Below, piece after piece: positions 49,962 to 59,901 of a stretch of DNA of 64,000 bases. How positions within the stretch are numbered: the stretch's first letter is position 1; every line of letters starts with the position of its first letter. Both the position numbers and the translations under genes were made by a program. The DNA lies in NCBI GenBank assembly GCA_934646815.1, contig CAKUEW010000004.1, positions 1-64,000 of the forward strand, read 5' to 3'. The stretch is from an uncultured Collinsella sp. (GTDB lineage: Bacteria > Actinomycetota > Coriobacteriia > Coriobacteriales > Coriobacteriaceae). The notes beneath the pieces are model-generated. The model saw nothing but the letters and a program-made list of their open reading frames with translations, was not told the DNA's origin and ran no database searches.

Positions 49962-51773
49962 CTACTCGTCCACCTTGAGGATCGCCATAAAGGCCTCCTG
50001 CGGAACCTCGACCGAGCCGATGGCCTTCATGCGCTTCTTGCCCTCTTTCTGCTTCTCGAGCAGCTTGCGCTTACGCGAGATGTCGCCGCCGTAGCACTTG
50101 GCAAGCACGTCCTTGCGGCGAGCCTTGACGGTTGAACGGGCAATGATCTTGTTGCCGATCGCGCCCTGAATGGGCACCTCGAACAGCTGGCGCGGGATGA
50201 TCTCCTTAAGCTTGTCGCACAGGCCGCGGGCAAGACCGTAGGCCTTGTCCTTGTGGACGATAAACGATAGCGCGTCCACCTCGTCGCCCGACAGCAAAAT
50301 GTCGAGCTTTACAAGCTCGGACGGACGATACTCGTTGAACTCGTAGTCCAGCGAGGCATAGCCCTTGGTGCGGCTCTTGAGCTGGTCGAAGAAGTCCAAG
50401 ATGAGCTCGGCGAGCGGCATGTCAAAACGCATCTCGACCGATTTGCTCGTCAGGTGAATCATGTCGGTCGTCACACCGCGGTGCTCGATAGCAAGCTGCA
50501 TGACGGCGCCGGTGTACTCGGGCGGGCAGATGATCTTAGCCTTGAGATAAGGCTCCTCGATACGCTCGATGCGCGTGGCCTCGGGCAGGTCCTGCGGGCT
50601 GCGGACATCGATCATCTCGCCGTCGGTCTTGTAGACGTGGTAGTCCACCGAGGGGCTCGTGGCGATCAAGTCCAGGTTGAACTCTCGCTCCAGGCGCTCC
50701 TTCACGACCTCCATGTGCAGCAGGCCCAAGAAGCCCACGCGAAAACCAAAGCCCAGTGCCACGGACGTCTCGGGCTCCCACACCAACGACGGGTCGTTGA
50801 CGTGCAGCTTGTCGAGCGCGTCGCGTAGGTTCTCGTAATCCTTATTGTCGATGGGAAACAAGCCCGTGTAGACCATGGGCTTGGCCTCGCGATAACCGGG
50901 AAGCGGATCGGGGCAGGGGTTCGATGCCCACGTGAGGGTATCGCCCACGCGCACGGCCTCGGGATCCTTAAGGCCCGTGACCACGTAACCCACCTCGCCG
51001 ACGGTCAGCGCATCGACCGGAGTCTCGGCAGGACGCTTGACGCCCACGCCGTCGACCAAAAAGTCGCCCTTGGCCTGCATCATGCGCAGCGTATCGCCCT
51101 TTTTGATAGAGCCGTCAAAGACGCGCACCGTGGCCACGACGCCGCGGTACTCGTCAAAGTACGAGTCCAGAATGAGCGCCTTGAGCGGAGCGTTCGCATC
51201 GCCCTTGGGCGGCGAGATCAAAAATACGATCGACTCCAGCAGGTCGTGGATACCCTCGCCGGTCTTGCCCGACACGCACACGGCATCGTCGGCGGGAATG
51301 GCCAGGTCGTCCTCGATCTCGGTCTTGACCTCGTCGGGATGTGCCGAGGGAAGATCGATCTTGTTAATAGCGGGCACAATGTCTAGATTGGCATTCATGG
51401 CGAGCGTCGCGTTGGAGACGGTCTGCGCCTCGACGCCCTGCGTGGCGTCGACGACGAGCACCGCGCCCTCGCAGGCGGCCAGCGAACGCGAGACCTCGTA
51501 GGTAAAGTCCACGTGGCCCGGCGTATCGATCAGGTTGAACTGATACGTCTCGCCATCGTCGGCGTCATAGGAGACACGGACGGCATTGGACTTGATCGTG
51601 ATGCCGCGCTCGCGCTCGATATCCATAGTGTCGAGCAGCTGCGACTCCATGTCGCGCTCGTCAACGGTATGCGTGAGCTCGAGAATGCGGTCACTGATCG
51701 TGGACTTGCCATGGTCGATGTGCGCAACGATTGAGAAGTTGCGGATGTGGGAAATGTCAATTGAAGTATTCAT
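49962..51773 (-). CDS. lepA: Elongation factor 4 (LepA)
   Basis: Ribosomal GTPase that back-translocates or remodels ribosomes, 603 residues. G1 [10 protein letters not shown]3 DTPGHVDF, G4 NKIDLP; the LepA-specific C-terminal domain ends with [34 protein letters not shown], diagnostic for LepA versus EF-G. The ATG at 51773 begins [22 protein letters not shown]. The upstream GGGTAAGAT is a weak ribosome-binding site. The gene follows rpsT after a terminator. Confidence 0.97.
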   Translation of the reverse strand: MNTSIDISHIRNFSIVAHIDHGKSTISDRILELTHTVDERDMESQLLDTMDIERERGITIKSNAVRVSYDADDGETYQFNLIDTPGHVDFTYEVSRSLAACEGAVLVVDATQGVEAQTVSNATLAMNANLDIVPAINKIDLPSAHPDEVKTEIEDDLAIPADDAVCVSGKTGEGIHDLLESIVFLISPPKGDANAPLKALILDSYFDEYRGVVATVRVFDGSIKKGDTLRMMQAKGDFLVDGVGVKRPAETPVDALTVGEVGYVVTGLKDPEAVRVGDTLTWASNPCPDPLPGYREAKPMVYTGLFPIDNKDYENLRDALDKLHVNDPSLVWEPETSVALGFGFRVGFLGLLHMEVVKERLEREFNLDLIATSPSVDYHVYKTDGEMIDVRSPQDLPEATRIERIEEPYLKAKIICPPEYTGAVMQLAIEHRGVTTDMIHLTSKSVEMRFDMPLAELILDFFDQLKSRTKGYASLDYEFNEYRPSELVKLDILLSGDEVDALSFIVHKDKAYGLARGLCDKLKEIIPRQLFEVPIQGAIGNKIIARSTVKARRKDVLAKCYGGDISRKRKLLEKQKEGKKRMKAIGSVEVPQEAFMAILKVDE

Positions 51774-51801
51774 GCGGACTATCTTACCCGAGCGGTACAA
51801 A

Positions 51802-51835
51802 AAATGGAGCCTGCTCCATAAAACAGGCTCCATTT
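51802..51835 (-). terminator. Terminator of rpsT
   Basis: AAATGGAGCCTG and CAGGCTCCATTT are perfect 12-base arms with a 10-base loop; TTTTTTGT follows on the minus strand. Strong Rho-independent terminator. Confidence 0.9.
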
Positions 51836-51869
51836 ATGCGCGTAATCTGTGTGTTGTGAAATTTACAAC

Positions 51870-52136
51870 TTAGGCGTTGATGCTGTTCACGAGCTTGGCA
51901 AGACCGGACTTGCGGTTGGAAGCCTGGTTCTTGTGGATGACATGCTTGGCAGCAGCCATGTCAAGACGCTTGGTGACGGTCTTGAGAGCAGCCTGGGCCT
52001 TCTCAGCGTCGCCCTCGGCGACGGCGGACTGGACGTGCTTGGTCAGAGTCTTGAGCTCGGACTTGACAGCCTTGTTACGCATGCGAGCTGCCTCATTGGT
52101 GCGGATACGCTTCTTCTGAGACTTGATGTTTGCCAC
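51870..52136 (-). CDS. rpsT: 30S ribosomal protein S20
   Basis: Small-subunit protein of 88 residues. [32 protein letters not shown] and the C-terminal [19 protein letters not shown] are typical. The GTG at 52136 has AAAGGA 9 bases upstream. The gene stands alone with its own terminator, between holA and lepA, as in many Gram-positives (holA-rpsT-lepA). Confidence 0.97.
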   Translation of the reverse strand: MANIKSQKKRIRTNEAARMRNKAVKSELKTLTKHVQSAVAEGDAEKAQAALKTVTKRLDMAAAKHVIHKNQASNRKSGLAKLVNSINA

Positions 52137-52269
52137 TTCTGGAGTTCCTTTCGAGTTCCTTGCAAAAAATGTATGACACCTCTGAGACACGGTGAGGTCA
52201 TGCAAGCGCCTACTATAGCACGCTACCCTGCAAAGCGATAGAACGAATTTGCCAAATATGCAGGTATCA

Positions 52270-53232
52270 TCACGATTTTCTCAAGATGTCCGTAATCCAG
52301 AGCAAAAGCGCGGTCTCGGAGTCTGCAGAACCCTTGAGCGCGAGCTCCACGTCCACGGCGCCCTCGAGCGCGGCAACGAGTTCTGCCATCGAAAACCGAC
52401 GCGCCCAAGTAAGGTGGTTCTTAACCTGCCAAGACTGCAGCTTAAGGGTTGCGGCGAGCTCGCGGCCCTGACCGCGTGCATCGAGCGCCTTGGCGACGAT
52501 GAGCTCGCGAATGCGTCCGCATAGCAGCGTGTAGGTCCACACGTAGCTCTTGGCGGGCAGCAGTTTAAAGAGCTCCAGTGAACGGCGCATATCGCGGGCA
52601 GACACCGCGTTGAGGAAGTCCCACGGCTGGACCTCGGCGGTACGCACAATCCAACGCTCGACGTCGGCAAGCTCAATCTGGGGCGCTTCGACCATCTGGG
52701 CAAGCTTTGCCAGGTCGTTGTCGAGCATACGGGTGTTTTCGCCCGAGCGCGAGACGAGCTCCTCGGCAGCCGCCGTCGAGATGGACTTGCCGTGCTGCGT
52801 GGCCATCTGCTGCACGCGGCGCGGCAGCTCCCAGCGCTTGGTGCCCGAGCAGTCGACGATAGCCTTCTTGTCGATCTTGGCGATGGCCTTGTACAGACGC
52901 GTGTTCTTGGCAAGCGAATCGGCAATGATTAGGCAGACCGTCGTAGGGCTGGGACTGCCGAGGTATTCTACGAGTGGCTCCGAGACGGCCTTGGCAAGCT
53001 TAGAGCAGCCATCGAGAATGACCAAGCGGAATTCGCTGCCCATGGGAAAGGTGTTGAGCGAGCCGATAATCGACTCGATGTCGGGGTCCTTGGTCATATC
53101 GCGCTCGTCGAGGTTGAACTCGACCATACCCGACTTTTCCAGGCGAGCCTTCATGCGCGAAACGGCATGGTCGCGCTTGACTCCATCGGTTCCGACGATC
53201 AGATACGCCGGCAGCAGTCCCGCTTCAGACAT
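52270..53232 (-). CDS. holA: DNA polymerase III subunit delta
   Basis: Clamp-loader subunit of 320 residues that opens the beta clamp. The start [24 protein letters not shown] matches the family; [23 protein letters not shown] and the C-terminal helical collar region follow ([35 protein letters not shown]). The ATG at 53232 has GAGGGGAG upstream. It follows comEC and precedes rpsT, the usual comEC-holA-rpsT order. Confidence 0.92.
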   Translation of the reverse strand: MSEAGLLPAYLIVGTDGVKRDHAVSRMKARLEKSGMVEFNLDERDMTKDPDIESIIGSLNTFPMGSEFRLVILDGCSKLAKAVSEPLVEYLGSPSPTTVCLIIADSLAKNTRLYKAIAKIDKKAIVDCSGTKRWELPRRVQQMATQHGKSISTAAAEELVSRSGENTRMLDNDLAKLAQMVEAPQIELADVERWIVRTAEVQPWDFLNAVSARDMRRSLELFKLLPAKSYVWTYTLLCGRIRELIVAKALDARGQGRELAATLKLQSWQVKNHLTWARRFSMAELVAALEGAVDVELALKGSADSETALLLWITDILRKS

Positions 53233-53310
53233 CGCGCTCCCCTCTCGCAGGCTCCTCATTTGGTACCTGAACATTCTAGCCCAGGGGCCCACCGCACGCC
53301 AACGACGTCG

Positions 53311-55614
53311 TCACGGTCGTTGGCATCGCATCGCAAAGCCCTTCGCGCTCGGCGTGACGGTGATGTCGCCGTGCTCGATGGTACACGCAAAGGCGCCGCC
53401 GGCATCGCGAACCGCATCCACGCACGCATCGGACGGATGCCCATAGCGATTGCCCTCGCCGGCGCTCGCGATAGAAAGCTCGGGCTTTAAAATGCCGAGC
53501 AACTCGCGATCGACCGAGACCTTTGAGCCATGATGGCCCAGCTTGAGCACGTCGATATCTCCCACTTCCTGCACAAACTGCCGTTCTTGATCGAGCTCGG
53601 CGTCACCTGTCAGCAGCATGCGCAGGGAGGCGCCATCGCACTCGTAGCCAAGCAGCATAACGAGCGAATCCTCATTGCCCTCGCCATCAACCTCCTCGAA
53701 AGGCCAGAGCACACGGGCGCGAAACGCCCCGATATCGACAACATCGCCACGGGCGACCTCGCGATACGAAACGCCAGGGCGGTCGGCAATCTCGTTGGGT
53801 ACGCCATCGAGCGCATGTTCGGCTACCGCAATTGTCGCGACTGGGAATCGGTCTAAAACAGCTGGCAGCCCACCCCAATGGTCTTGATCCCAATGGGTCA
53901 CAAACACGGCATCGATGTGGTGCACGTTGTTGCGGACCAGCGCCGTCACCACCCGCTCGTCAAGGCCGCTATCCACGAGCACCACGGTCGCGCCCTGACG
54001 AACCAAGATCGCATCGGCCTGTCCCACATCCAAAACCGTCACAGCAGGCGGCGCAAACCGGTCCCAATACACATAGGGGCCGGCCGCAGCAACCACCAGG
54101 CACACGAGCGTAGCCGCCAAAGGGCGTGGGCGCGGGCGCGGCCACCACACAAGCAGCATGGCCAGGCCCAGGGGCACCAGGTAAATCCAGGGAGAATCGG
54201 GCGGCATGCTCACACTGGCTCCGGGAATGGCGGCAAACAGCTGTTCAAAGAACAGCGCGCAACGAGCGGCGATAATAGGCATCATCAACGCCCAGGGCCG
54301 CAGGAGGGGAATGAGCGAACAGGGCGCCAAGACAACCGACGTGGCAAGCAAAACACTCACGACCGGACCGATAACCGCGTTCGCGATGGGTGCGATGAGC
54401 GAAAACGTTCCAAAGGCAGGAACAGTGATGGGAAGCGTCGCCGCCTGTGAGCACAGGGTGACCGAAAGCACGCTCGCGAGCCCCGAGGGCAAGCCGAGCT
54501 CGCCCAGCGCATAGGTAAAGTACGGGCAAAAGCACAGGATCGAGAGAACGCTCGCACACGAAAGCTGAAAGCCCATCTCAAACAACACCGTGGGTCGCAG
54601 AAGTACAAAGAGCGACATGGTAGCGAAGAGCGCCGAGAGGCCGTGTCTACGCCGCCCCGCACCGTTTGCAATAAGCGTCGCCGCCACCATGCAGCACGCA
54701 CGCACCGCCGAAGGCGAAGCGCCCGTAAAGAGCGCATAGGCAACCAGCGTTGTGACAAGAAGCGCGCGCTGCAGCCTCTTTGGACAGCGCGTTGTTTGGA
54801 GCATGGACTCAACCAGATATCCCACAATTGCCAAATGGCTGCCCGAGACCGCTATGAGATGCGCCGTGCCAGTTATCGAGAACCACTCCCCCGCCGAGTG
54901 CGCGCGAAGCTCTGACGAACGTCCGCAGACGACGCCGGCGATGAGCGCCCGTGCAGGATCGGCAACGGGGTTGACGGCAGCAAGGAGCGCAGTACGAAGC
55001 CGAAGCAGCAGACTCGGGGAGCCGCCCTCGATTGACACGAATCGAACGGCCTTGATCTTTCTCAACTCGCCGCGCAAAACGCGTGAGCGCCCGTATGAGT
55101 CATTCGAGAAAGGCGTAATGCGTCCGATAACCCGAACGCGACAGCCGGCGTCGAGACCGCGGTCGCATGACAGGCGGACCGTCCCTAGCCGCTCCCCGTT
55201 CGTATAGGCATCACAGGTATAGGCATAAGCCCCATCGTTCACGGAAGGATCACCCTGCACCACGAGCTCAAGCCCACTTGCCGCCCGTCCGTCAAAGGCA
55301 CGCGAAGAGTGCAGGGCGCCCGCAGCCCACCAAGTCGAAACCACCGTGCCCGCAGCCATGCCGACCGCCGCGGCATAGAACCATCGCTTCCACCGCGTCG
55401 TCCAAGGACACACCCTGCCCAGCACAAGGCACACCCCCGCGACACAGGGTATGAGCCAAAGCGACCGCGCCTCCCATGTCCCTTCGCCCAGCAGGACATC
55501 TGCCGCCGCATTGAGCACCAGCGCGCTCGCCCCGGCAAGACCTATAAACAACGCCGCCAACCACGGAATAAAAGGCCGTGGCGGCATTTCGCGCTCACGT
55601 TCGCGCGTGCTCAT
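53311..55614 (-). CDS. comEC: ComEC/Rec2 DNA uptake channel protein
   Basis: Membrane protein of 767 residues for moving single-stranded DNA into the cell during transformation. N-terminal helices and an OB-like DUF4131 domain (to about residue 210) precede the Competence domain (GTAHLIAVSGSHLAIVGYLVE ...) with many helices. The C-terminal metallo-beta-lactamase-like domain (VTVLDVGQADAILV, THWDQDHWGGL, LLTGDAELDQE, LKLGHHGSKVS) is the proposed nuclease. All three parts are complete. The ATG overlaps the comEA stop (ATGA). Confidence 0.93.
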   Translation of the reverse strand: MSTREREREMPPRPFIPWLAALFIGLAGASALVLNAAADVLLGEGTWEARSLWLIPCVAGVCLVLGRVCPWTTRWKRWFYAAAVGMAAGTVVSTWWAAGALHSSRAFDGRAASGLELVVQGDPSVNDGAYAYTCDAYTNGERLGTVRLSCDRGLDAGCRVRVIGRITPFSNDSYGRSRVLRGELRKIKAVRFVSIEGGSPSLLLRLRTALLAAVNPVADPARALIAGVVCGRSSELRAHSAGEWFSITGTAHLIAVSGSHLAIVGYLVESMLQTTRCPKRLQRALLVTTLVAYALFTGASPSAVRACCMVAATLIANGAGRRRHGLSALFATMSLFVLLRPTVLFEMGFQLSCASVLSILCFCPYFTYALGELGLPSGLASVLSVTLCSQAATLPITVPAFGTFSLIAPIANAVIGPVVSVLLATSVVLAPCSLIPLLRPWALMMPIIAARCALFFEQLFAAIPGASVSMPPDSPWIYLVPLGLAMLLVWWPRPRPRPLAATLVCLVVAAAGPYVYWDRFAPPAVTVLDVGQADAILVRQGATVVLVDSGLDERVVTALVRNNVHHIDAVFVTHWDQDHWGGLPAVLDRFPVATIAVAEHALDGVPNEIADRPGVSYREVARGDVVDIGAFRARVLWPFEEVDGEGNEDSLVMLLGYECDGASLRMLLTGDAELDQERQFVQEVGDIDVLKLGHHGSKVSVDRELLGILKPELSIASAGEGNRYGHPSDACVDAVRDAGGAFACTIEHGDITVTPSAKGFAMRCQRP

Positions 55615-56321
55615 ATGCAAATGCAATCTTTAATCTTGGCGAGCTTCTTCTCACCGATGCCCGAGACCCTCATTAGGTCATCGACCGAGGCAAACGGACC
55701 GTTTTGCGTACGCTCATCGATAATCGACTGGGCCATGGAGGGGCCGATGCCCGAGAGCGTCTGCAGCTCGGCAGCACTTGCGGTATTGATGTTGACCAGA
55801 TCGCTCACAGCCGACGGGTCGACAGATGCCGCGCCGGCACCAGATCCTGCAGCAACATCGAGCGCCTGCCGCTCACCTACATGGGGCACATAGACCTTTT
55901 GCCCGTCGACCACTTTCGAAGCCCGGTTAAGGCCCGTAACGTCCGCCTCGGACGTAAGCCCGCCGGCGGCATCTATCGCCTGCGCCACGCGAGCACCGTC
56001 TTTCAGGCGATAGACGCCCGGGGTCACCACGGCGCCATCCACATCGACATAGACCTCGGTGGCAACGGCAGCCCTTTCCGAGCCACCCGAGCGGTCGTCA
56101 TCGTCGGAGGCGTCCGTGGAATCCGCAACCGCCCCCGCGTTCGAGCCCGTATCACGCTCAAACGTCGCCCCATCAGAGGCACCGCCCATATTGGCCATGG
56201 CCAAGCCGCTCGCCATCGCAATGGCCACGAGTATCGCTGCGACCACCGCCTTGTGCCCGAGCAGCTTGCCCGCCCAACGATCTAGCCGTTTGACCCGTTC
56301 GTGTTGTTCGCGCTGCGCCAT
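55611..56321 (-). CDS. comEA: ComEA DNA-binding competence protein
   Basis: Membrane-anchored outside receptor for double-stranded DNA, 236 residues. The N-terminus is cytoplasmic, with one helix near residues 25-43. A polar Asp/Ser-rich spacer follows, then a SLBB domain (VYVDVDGAVVTPGVYRLKDGARVAQAIDAAGG) and a C-terminal helix-hairpin-helix pair (VNINTASAAELQTLSGIG ... RVSGIGEKKLAKIKD). The ATG at 56321 has GGGAGG 7 bases upstream. Coupled to comEC by overlap. Pilus-like comG genes are not in the window. Confidence 0.92.
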   Translation of the reverse strand: MAQREQHERVKRLDRWAGKLLGHKAVVAAILVAIAMASGLAMANMGGASDGATFERDTGSNAGAVADSTDASDDDDRSGGSERAAVATEVYVDVDGAVVTPGVYRLKDGARVAQAIDAAGGLTSEADVTGLNRASKVVDGQKVYVPHVGERQALDVAAGSGAGAASVDPSAVSDLVNINTASAAELQTLSGIGPSMAQSIIDERTQNGPFASVDDLMRVSGIGEKKLAKIKDCICI

Positions 56322-56494
56322 AGCAAAACCTCCCAACACCATCGTGTCAGGAAATCCATGCCCGCAGCACCACTTTGACAAACCGTTTCCAACGGTCAAA
56401 CCAAACGCTGACCAAAACCTTGCGCAAAAGTGTCCATTAATTCACGCACGCGTCAGCAAATGAGCAGTTTGACGACAAACGCCCAGATAGCAAA

Positions 56495-56524
56495 AGACCG
56501 ACGATGCAAATACACCGTCGGTCT
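56495..56524 (-). terminator. Terminator of mihF-gmk-rpoZ-thiI operon
   Basis: AGACCGACG and CGTCGGTCT perfect arms with a 12-base loop; TTTTGC follows on the minus strand, 11 bases past thiI. Confidence 0.8.
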
Positions 56525-56534
56525 ATACACAATA

Positions 56535-57779
56535 TTACTCGTGATCTTGGTAAATCTCACGCGGAGCAAGCTCCGAATGTTTGCGTTTTAAGGTCTTGGG
56601 GGCCTTATACGTGTTGCTCGGGAAGTCGATGTACTCGGTCTGCTTAAGCAGACGCTCGATCATCTCCTCGTGATCGAACAGCTCCCAGGCCTCGTGCACG
56701 GCATCGAGCTTGGCGTGCGTCTCGGGGCGGCGCGGCATAAACAGCGTGCAGCAGTCGGGCGCGGCCTCGGTCGAGATATCAAACGTCCCGATCTCTTGAG
56801 CACGGGCGATGATCTCCTGCTTGTCAGAGCCAATGAGCGGACGGAACACCGGAATCTTCACGGCCTCGTTAACGGCCATGATGTTCTCGAGCGTCTGGGA
56901 CGCCACCTGACCGAGCGACTCGCCGGTCACGATAGCCTTGGCGCCCTCGATGTGTGCGATGCGCTCAGCAACCGAATACATAATGCGGCGATACATGATC
57001 ACGCGCAGGTTGCTGGGGCAGGTGACCGAAATCTCGCGCTGACAATCGCCAAACGGCACCACATACAGGCGGCCGATCTGAACACCTGGATCAAGGGCGC
57101 GAATGATGTCCTGCACCAGGTACTCGCTGGTATCGGGCGTCTGCGGGCGGCCGGAAAAATGCACCGGCACGCACACGGCGCCACGGCGCGCAAGCATCCA
57201 CGTGGCAACGGGAGAATCGATACCCGAAGACAACAGCGTCACGACCTTGCCGGCAGAGCCCACCGGAAGACCGCCCACACCGCGCTCGGAGCGCGCGTAC
57301 ACATACACGCTGCCCTGCACCACCAGCACGTGCACCATTGCATCGGGGTCGTGCATCTGGACCTTCTTTTCGGGGAAGGCCTCGCACAGCACCTCGCCAA
57401 CCTGGCGGTTGATGTCGATCGAGGTAAGCTCGTAGTCGGTGTTGGAGCGCTTGGCATGCACCTTAAACGACTCAAACGAGCCAAACTCGCGCAGGGCCTT
57501 CACCGCGGCCGCACAATATTCCTGCGGATCGCGATTGGTGTGATAGGCCAGCGACACGCGCGCCACGCCGGGCACGCTGCGAATCACACGCGCGGCCTCA
57601 TCGGCCTGGTGCTCATTGAAGGTCACGAGGATATAACCGGAAATTCGAGACACGGCCTTCACGGAAAAGGCGGCCAAGGCCGCCTTGATGTTATCCATGA
57701 GGATATGCTCAAAATGTGCGCGGTTCTTGCCCTTCAGTCCAACCTCGTGATAGTGGACCAGGCAGACGCGGCTCGCCAT
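56535..57779 (-). CDS. thiI: tRNA 4-thiouridine synthase ThiI
   Basis: Makes 4-thiouridine at tRNA position 8 and can supply sulfur for thiamine, 414 residues. An N-terminal ferredoxin-like and THUMP domain is followed by the PP-loop SSGIDSPVATWMLARRG and the conserved VTGESLGQVASQTLENIMAVN. The length lacks the rhodanese domain found in E. coli ThiI, as in most Gram-positive forms, which rely on a partner cysteine desulfurase. Starts one base before the rpoZ stop in the operon. Confidence 0.94.
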   Translation of the reverse strand: MASRVCLVHYHEVGLKGKNRAHFEHILMDNIKAALAAFSVKAVSRISGYILVTFNEHQADEAARVIRSVPGVARVSLAYHTNRDPQEYCAAAVKALREFGSFESFKVHAKRSNTDYELTSIDINRQVGEVLCEAFPEKKVQMHDPDAMVHVLVVQGSVYVYARSERGVGGLPVGSAGKVVTLLSSGIDSPVATWMLARRGAVCVPVHFSGRPQTPDTSEYLVQDIIRALDPGVQIGRLYVVPFGDCQREISVTCPSNLRVIMYRRIMYSVAERIAHIEGAKAIVTGESLGQVASQTLENIMAVNEAVKIPVFRPLIGSDKQEIIARAQEIGTFDISTEAAPDCCTLFMPRRPETHAKLDAVHEAWELFDHEEMIERLLKQTEYIDFPSNTYKAPKTLKRKHSELAPREIYQDHE

Positions 57780-58061
57780 TTAGGCTTCAGCAACCTTGTG
57801 GCCGAGCGCCTTCTCATAACGGGCCTCGTCGTAGGAGATATCGCCGTCGACGATCTCGTCCATAGCCATCGAGATGGTATCGGCGCCGGAAAGCGCGATG
57901 GTGATGTCGTCGACATCCTGGACGGCAAGCACGCGGTTGTGCTGGCCGCGCAGCATGCTGTTAATGTCGCAGGCGCGCTTGGAGGCAAGCGAAGCGAGCA
58001 GGAAGCGGTTGTGGTCGGTCTTCTCCAGAAGATCGTCAATGCAAGGCTTTACAACGGACAC
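57780..58061 (-). CDS. rpoZ: DNA-directed RNA polymerase subunit omega
   Basis: Omega subunit that helps assemble RNA polymerase, 93 residues. KPCIDDLLEKTDHNRFLLASLASKRACDIN is the typical start. GTG at 58061 with AAAGGA and GAGG upstream. It stands between gmk and thiI; gmk-rpoZ adjacency is nearly universal. Confidence 0.93.
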   Translation of the reverse strand: MSVVKPCIDDLLEKTDHNRFLLASLASKRACDINSMLRGQHNRVLAVQDVDDITIALSGADTISMAMDEIVDGDISYDEARYEKALGHKVAEA

Positions 58062-58066
58062 GGACC

Positions 58067-58636
58067 TCAGATCCTTTCATGCATATCGAGAACGCGAACG
58101 AGTTCGTCGGTCGCGCGGTCGAGATCGTCATTCACCACGACGTCGTCGTAGCGGTCGGCAAGGGCAAGCTCATCGGCAGCGTTTGCCATACGCAGCTCGA
58201 TCGTCTCGGGCGTCTCGGTACCACGACCGACAAGACGCTCACGAAGCACCTCGAGCGAGGGCGGCTTGATAAAAATCAGCACGGCCTCGGGGAAACGCTC
58301 CTTTACCTGCAGGGCGCCCTGAACGTCGATCTCCAAGATCAACGAAGAACCGGAAGCGAGCTTAGACTCGACCTCGCTCACCAGCGTGCCGTAGCAGTTA
58401 CCGTGGACCTCGGCCCACTCGACAAACTCACCGTTTGCCACGCGGCGGTCGAACTCCTCGCGCGTCAGGAAAAAGTAATTGACGCCGTCGACCTCGCCGT
58501 TACGCGGAGCTCGCGTGGTAGCCGAAACCGTCAGGCCCAGGTTCGAGCGACGCTCGCGCACACGAGTGACGAGCGTGCCCTTGCCTGCACCTGACGGTCC
58601 AGAAATCACAAAGAGCTTGGAATCCTGAGCACTCAC
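58067..58636 (-). CDS. gmk: Guanylate kinase
   Basis: Phosphorylates GMP to GDP, 189 residues. P-loop ISGPSGAGKGTLV, GMP-binding TVSATTRAPRNGEVDGVNYFFL and LEIDVQGALQVKERFP are complete. The GTG at 58636 overlaps the mihF stop region (TAAGTG). Normal length. Confidence 0.96.
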   Translation of the reverse strand: MSAQDSKLFVISGPSGAGKGTLVTRVRERRSNLGLTVSATTRAPRNGEVDGVNYFFLTREEFDRRVANGEFVEWAEVHGNCYGTLVSEVESKLASGSSLILEIDVQGALQVKERFPEAVLIFIKPPSLEVLRERLVGRGTETPETIELRMANAADELALADRYDDVVVNDDLDRATDELVRVLDMHERI

Positions 58637-58945
58637 TTATTTGGTCAGCTGCTCAAGGAGCTGCTCGCGCTGACGGACGCCGAGGCCCTGGACGCGACGG
58701 GTAGCGGAGATGCCGAGCTCCTCCATAATCTTGGCGGCCTTGGCCTTGCCATAACCGGGGAGAGACTCGATGAGGGTGGAGACCTTCATGCGGGAAGCGA
58801 TGGGGTCATCGGAGTTGAGCACGGACTCGAGGGACTTCTCGCCCTTCTTGATCTGCTCACGGAGCTCAGCGCGAGCGTGACGTGCGGCGGCAGCCTTCTC
58901 AAGAGCCTGCTTACGCTGCTCATCGGTAAGCTGAGGGAGTGCCAT
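58637..58945 (-). CDS. mihF: Actinobacterial integration host factor mIHF
   Basis: Nucleoid-associated DNA-bending protein of 102 residues, unrelated in sequence to proteobacterial IHF. ALPQLTDEQRKQALEKAAAARHARAELREQIKKG and VSTLIESLPGYGKAKAAKIMEELGI (an S13-like helix-turn-helix DNA-binding segment) match the actinobacterial family. The ATG at 58945 has GGAGG 5 bases upstream. In mycobacteria mihF also precedes gmk and rpoZ. It is a strong marker for an actinobacterial host. Confidence 0.94.
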   Translation of the reverse strand: MALPQLTDEQRKQALEKAAAARHARAELREQIKKGEKSLESVLNSDDPIASRMKVSTLIESLPGYGKAKAAKIMEELGISATRRVQGLGVRQREQLLEQLTK

Positions 58946-59081
58946 TCGTACCTCCAAATAGTTGGGTTATATCTGATTCAATATTTGGCATTTTAGCACG
59001 TAAAACGTACAAAATGCCCAATCGCGGCTCCATAGGTTAGACGATACCCGCAAAAAGTGCAATATATCGAGCTAAAAGATG

Positions 59082-59146
59082 AGCCCCTGACCTGCGATTC
59101 CACACAAAGGATGGGAAAGTTTACGCAGGCACAGGGGCTTTTTTGT
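59082..59146 (+). terminator. Strong hairpin with T run on the plus strand
   Basis: AGCCCCTG plus CTGCG at 59082-59096 pair with CGCAGG plus CAGGGGCT at 59124-59139, followed by TTTTTTGTG on the plus strand. Both flanking genes (pyrF, mihF) are on the minus strand, so on plus it would end an otherwise unannotated transcript. On the minus strand CATCTTTTAG follows, so it may instead end the pyr operon. Confidence 0.6.
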
Positions 59147-59184
59147 GTTAGTGAAACCCAAAAATGGTGACTTAAGGGAATCTT

Positions 59185-59901
59185 TTACGCGACGTTTTCG
59201 ACGAGCTCGGCGACGATGGCGTCAAATGCCGCAACCGGATCGGCGGCACCGGTGATGGGGCGGCCCACCACGATATGGCTCGCGCCGCGCTCAATGGCAT
59301 GGGAAGGCGTGGCGACACGGGACTGATCGCCGAGCGCCGCGCCCACCGGACGGACACCCGGGGTCACGATAAGCGCGTCGGGACCCAGCAGCTCGCGCAT
59401 GTCATGGGCTTCCATCGGCGAGCAGACGATACCGTCGATACCGTTGGCCTGGGCTAGCTTCGCCAAACGAGCGGCCTCCTCGGCCACAGGCGACTCAACG
59501 CCAATCTCTGCCAGCGCATCCTGGTTCATGCTCGTGAGCACGGTGATGGCGACGAGCTTGGCTCGGTCCTCGCGCGCCTCCTCGGCACCCTCGCGGCAGG
59601 CAGCGAGCATAGCGCCCGAACCCAGGCCGTGAACCGAAAGCAGGTCGGCACCGGCAAGCGAGGCAGAGCGCGCAGCACCGCGCACCTGATGCGGAATGTC
59701 GTAGAACTTAAGGTCGAGGAAGACCTTAAAGCCCAGGTCCTTGAACGTCTTGACGATCTGGGGACCCTCGGCATAGTAGAGCGTCATGCCCACCTTGAGC
59801 CAGGCGGCATGGCCCGAAAGCTCATGGGCGAGCTCGAGCGCACGCTCGCGGTCGCAGTCGAGCGCGACGATAACGCGGTCGCGGGCATCGGTCTCTAGCA
59901 T
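59185..59901 (-). CDS. pyrF: Orotidine 5'-phosphate decarboxylase
   Basis: Final step of UMP synthesis, 238 residues. The catalytic D-x-K-x2-D motif is in VFLDLKFYDIPHQV; VIVALDCDRERALELA at the N-terminus and VTPGVRPVGAALGDQSRVATP near the C-terminus are typical. Last gene of the pyr operon; overlaps pyrD by 7 bases. Confidence 0.96.
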   Translation of the reverse strand: MLETDARDRVIVALDCDRERALELAHELSGHAAWLKVGMTLYYAEGPQIVKTFKDLGFKVFLDLKFYDIPHQVRGAARSASLAGADLLSVHGLGSGAMLAACREGAEEAREDRAKLVAITVLTSMNQDALAEIGVESPVAEEAARLAKLAQANGIDGIVCSPMEAHDMRELLGPDALIVTPGVRPVGAALGDQSRVATPSHAIERGASHIVVGRPITGAADPVAAFDAIVAELVENVA

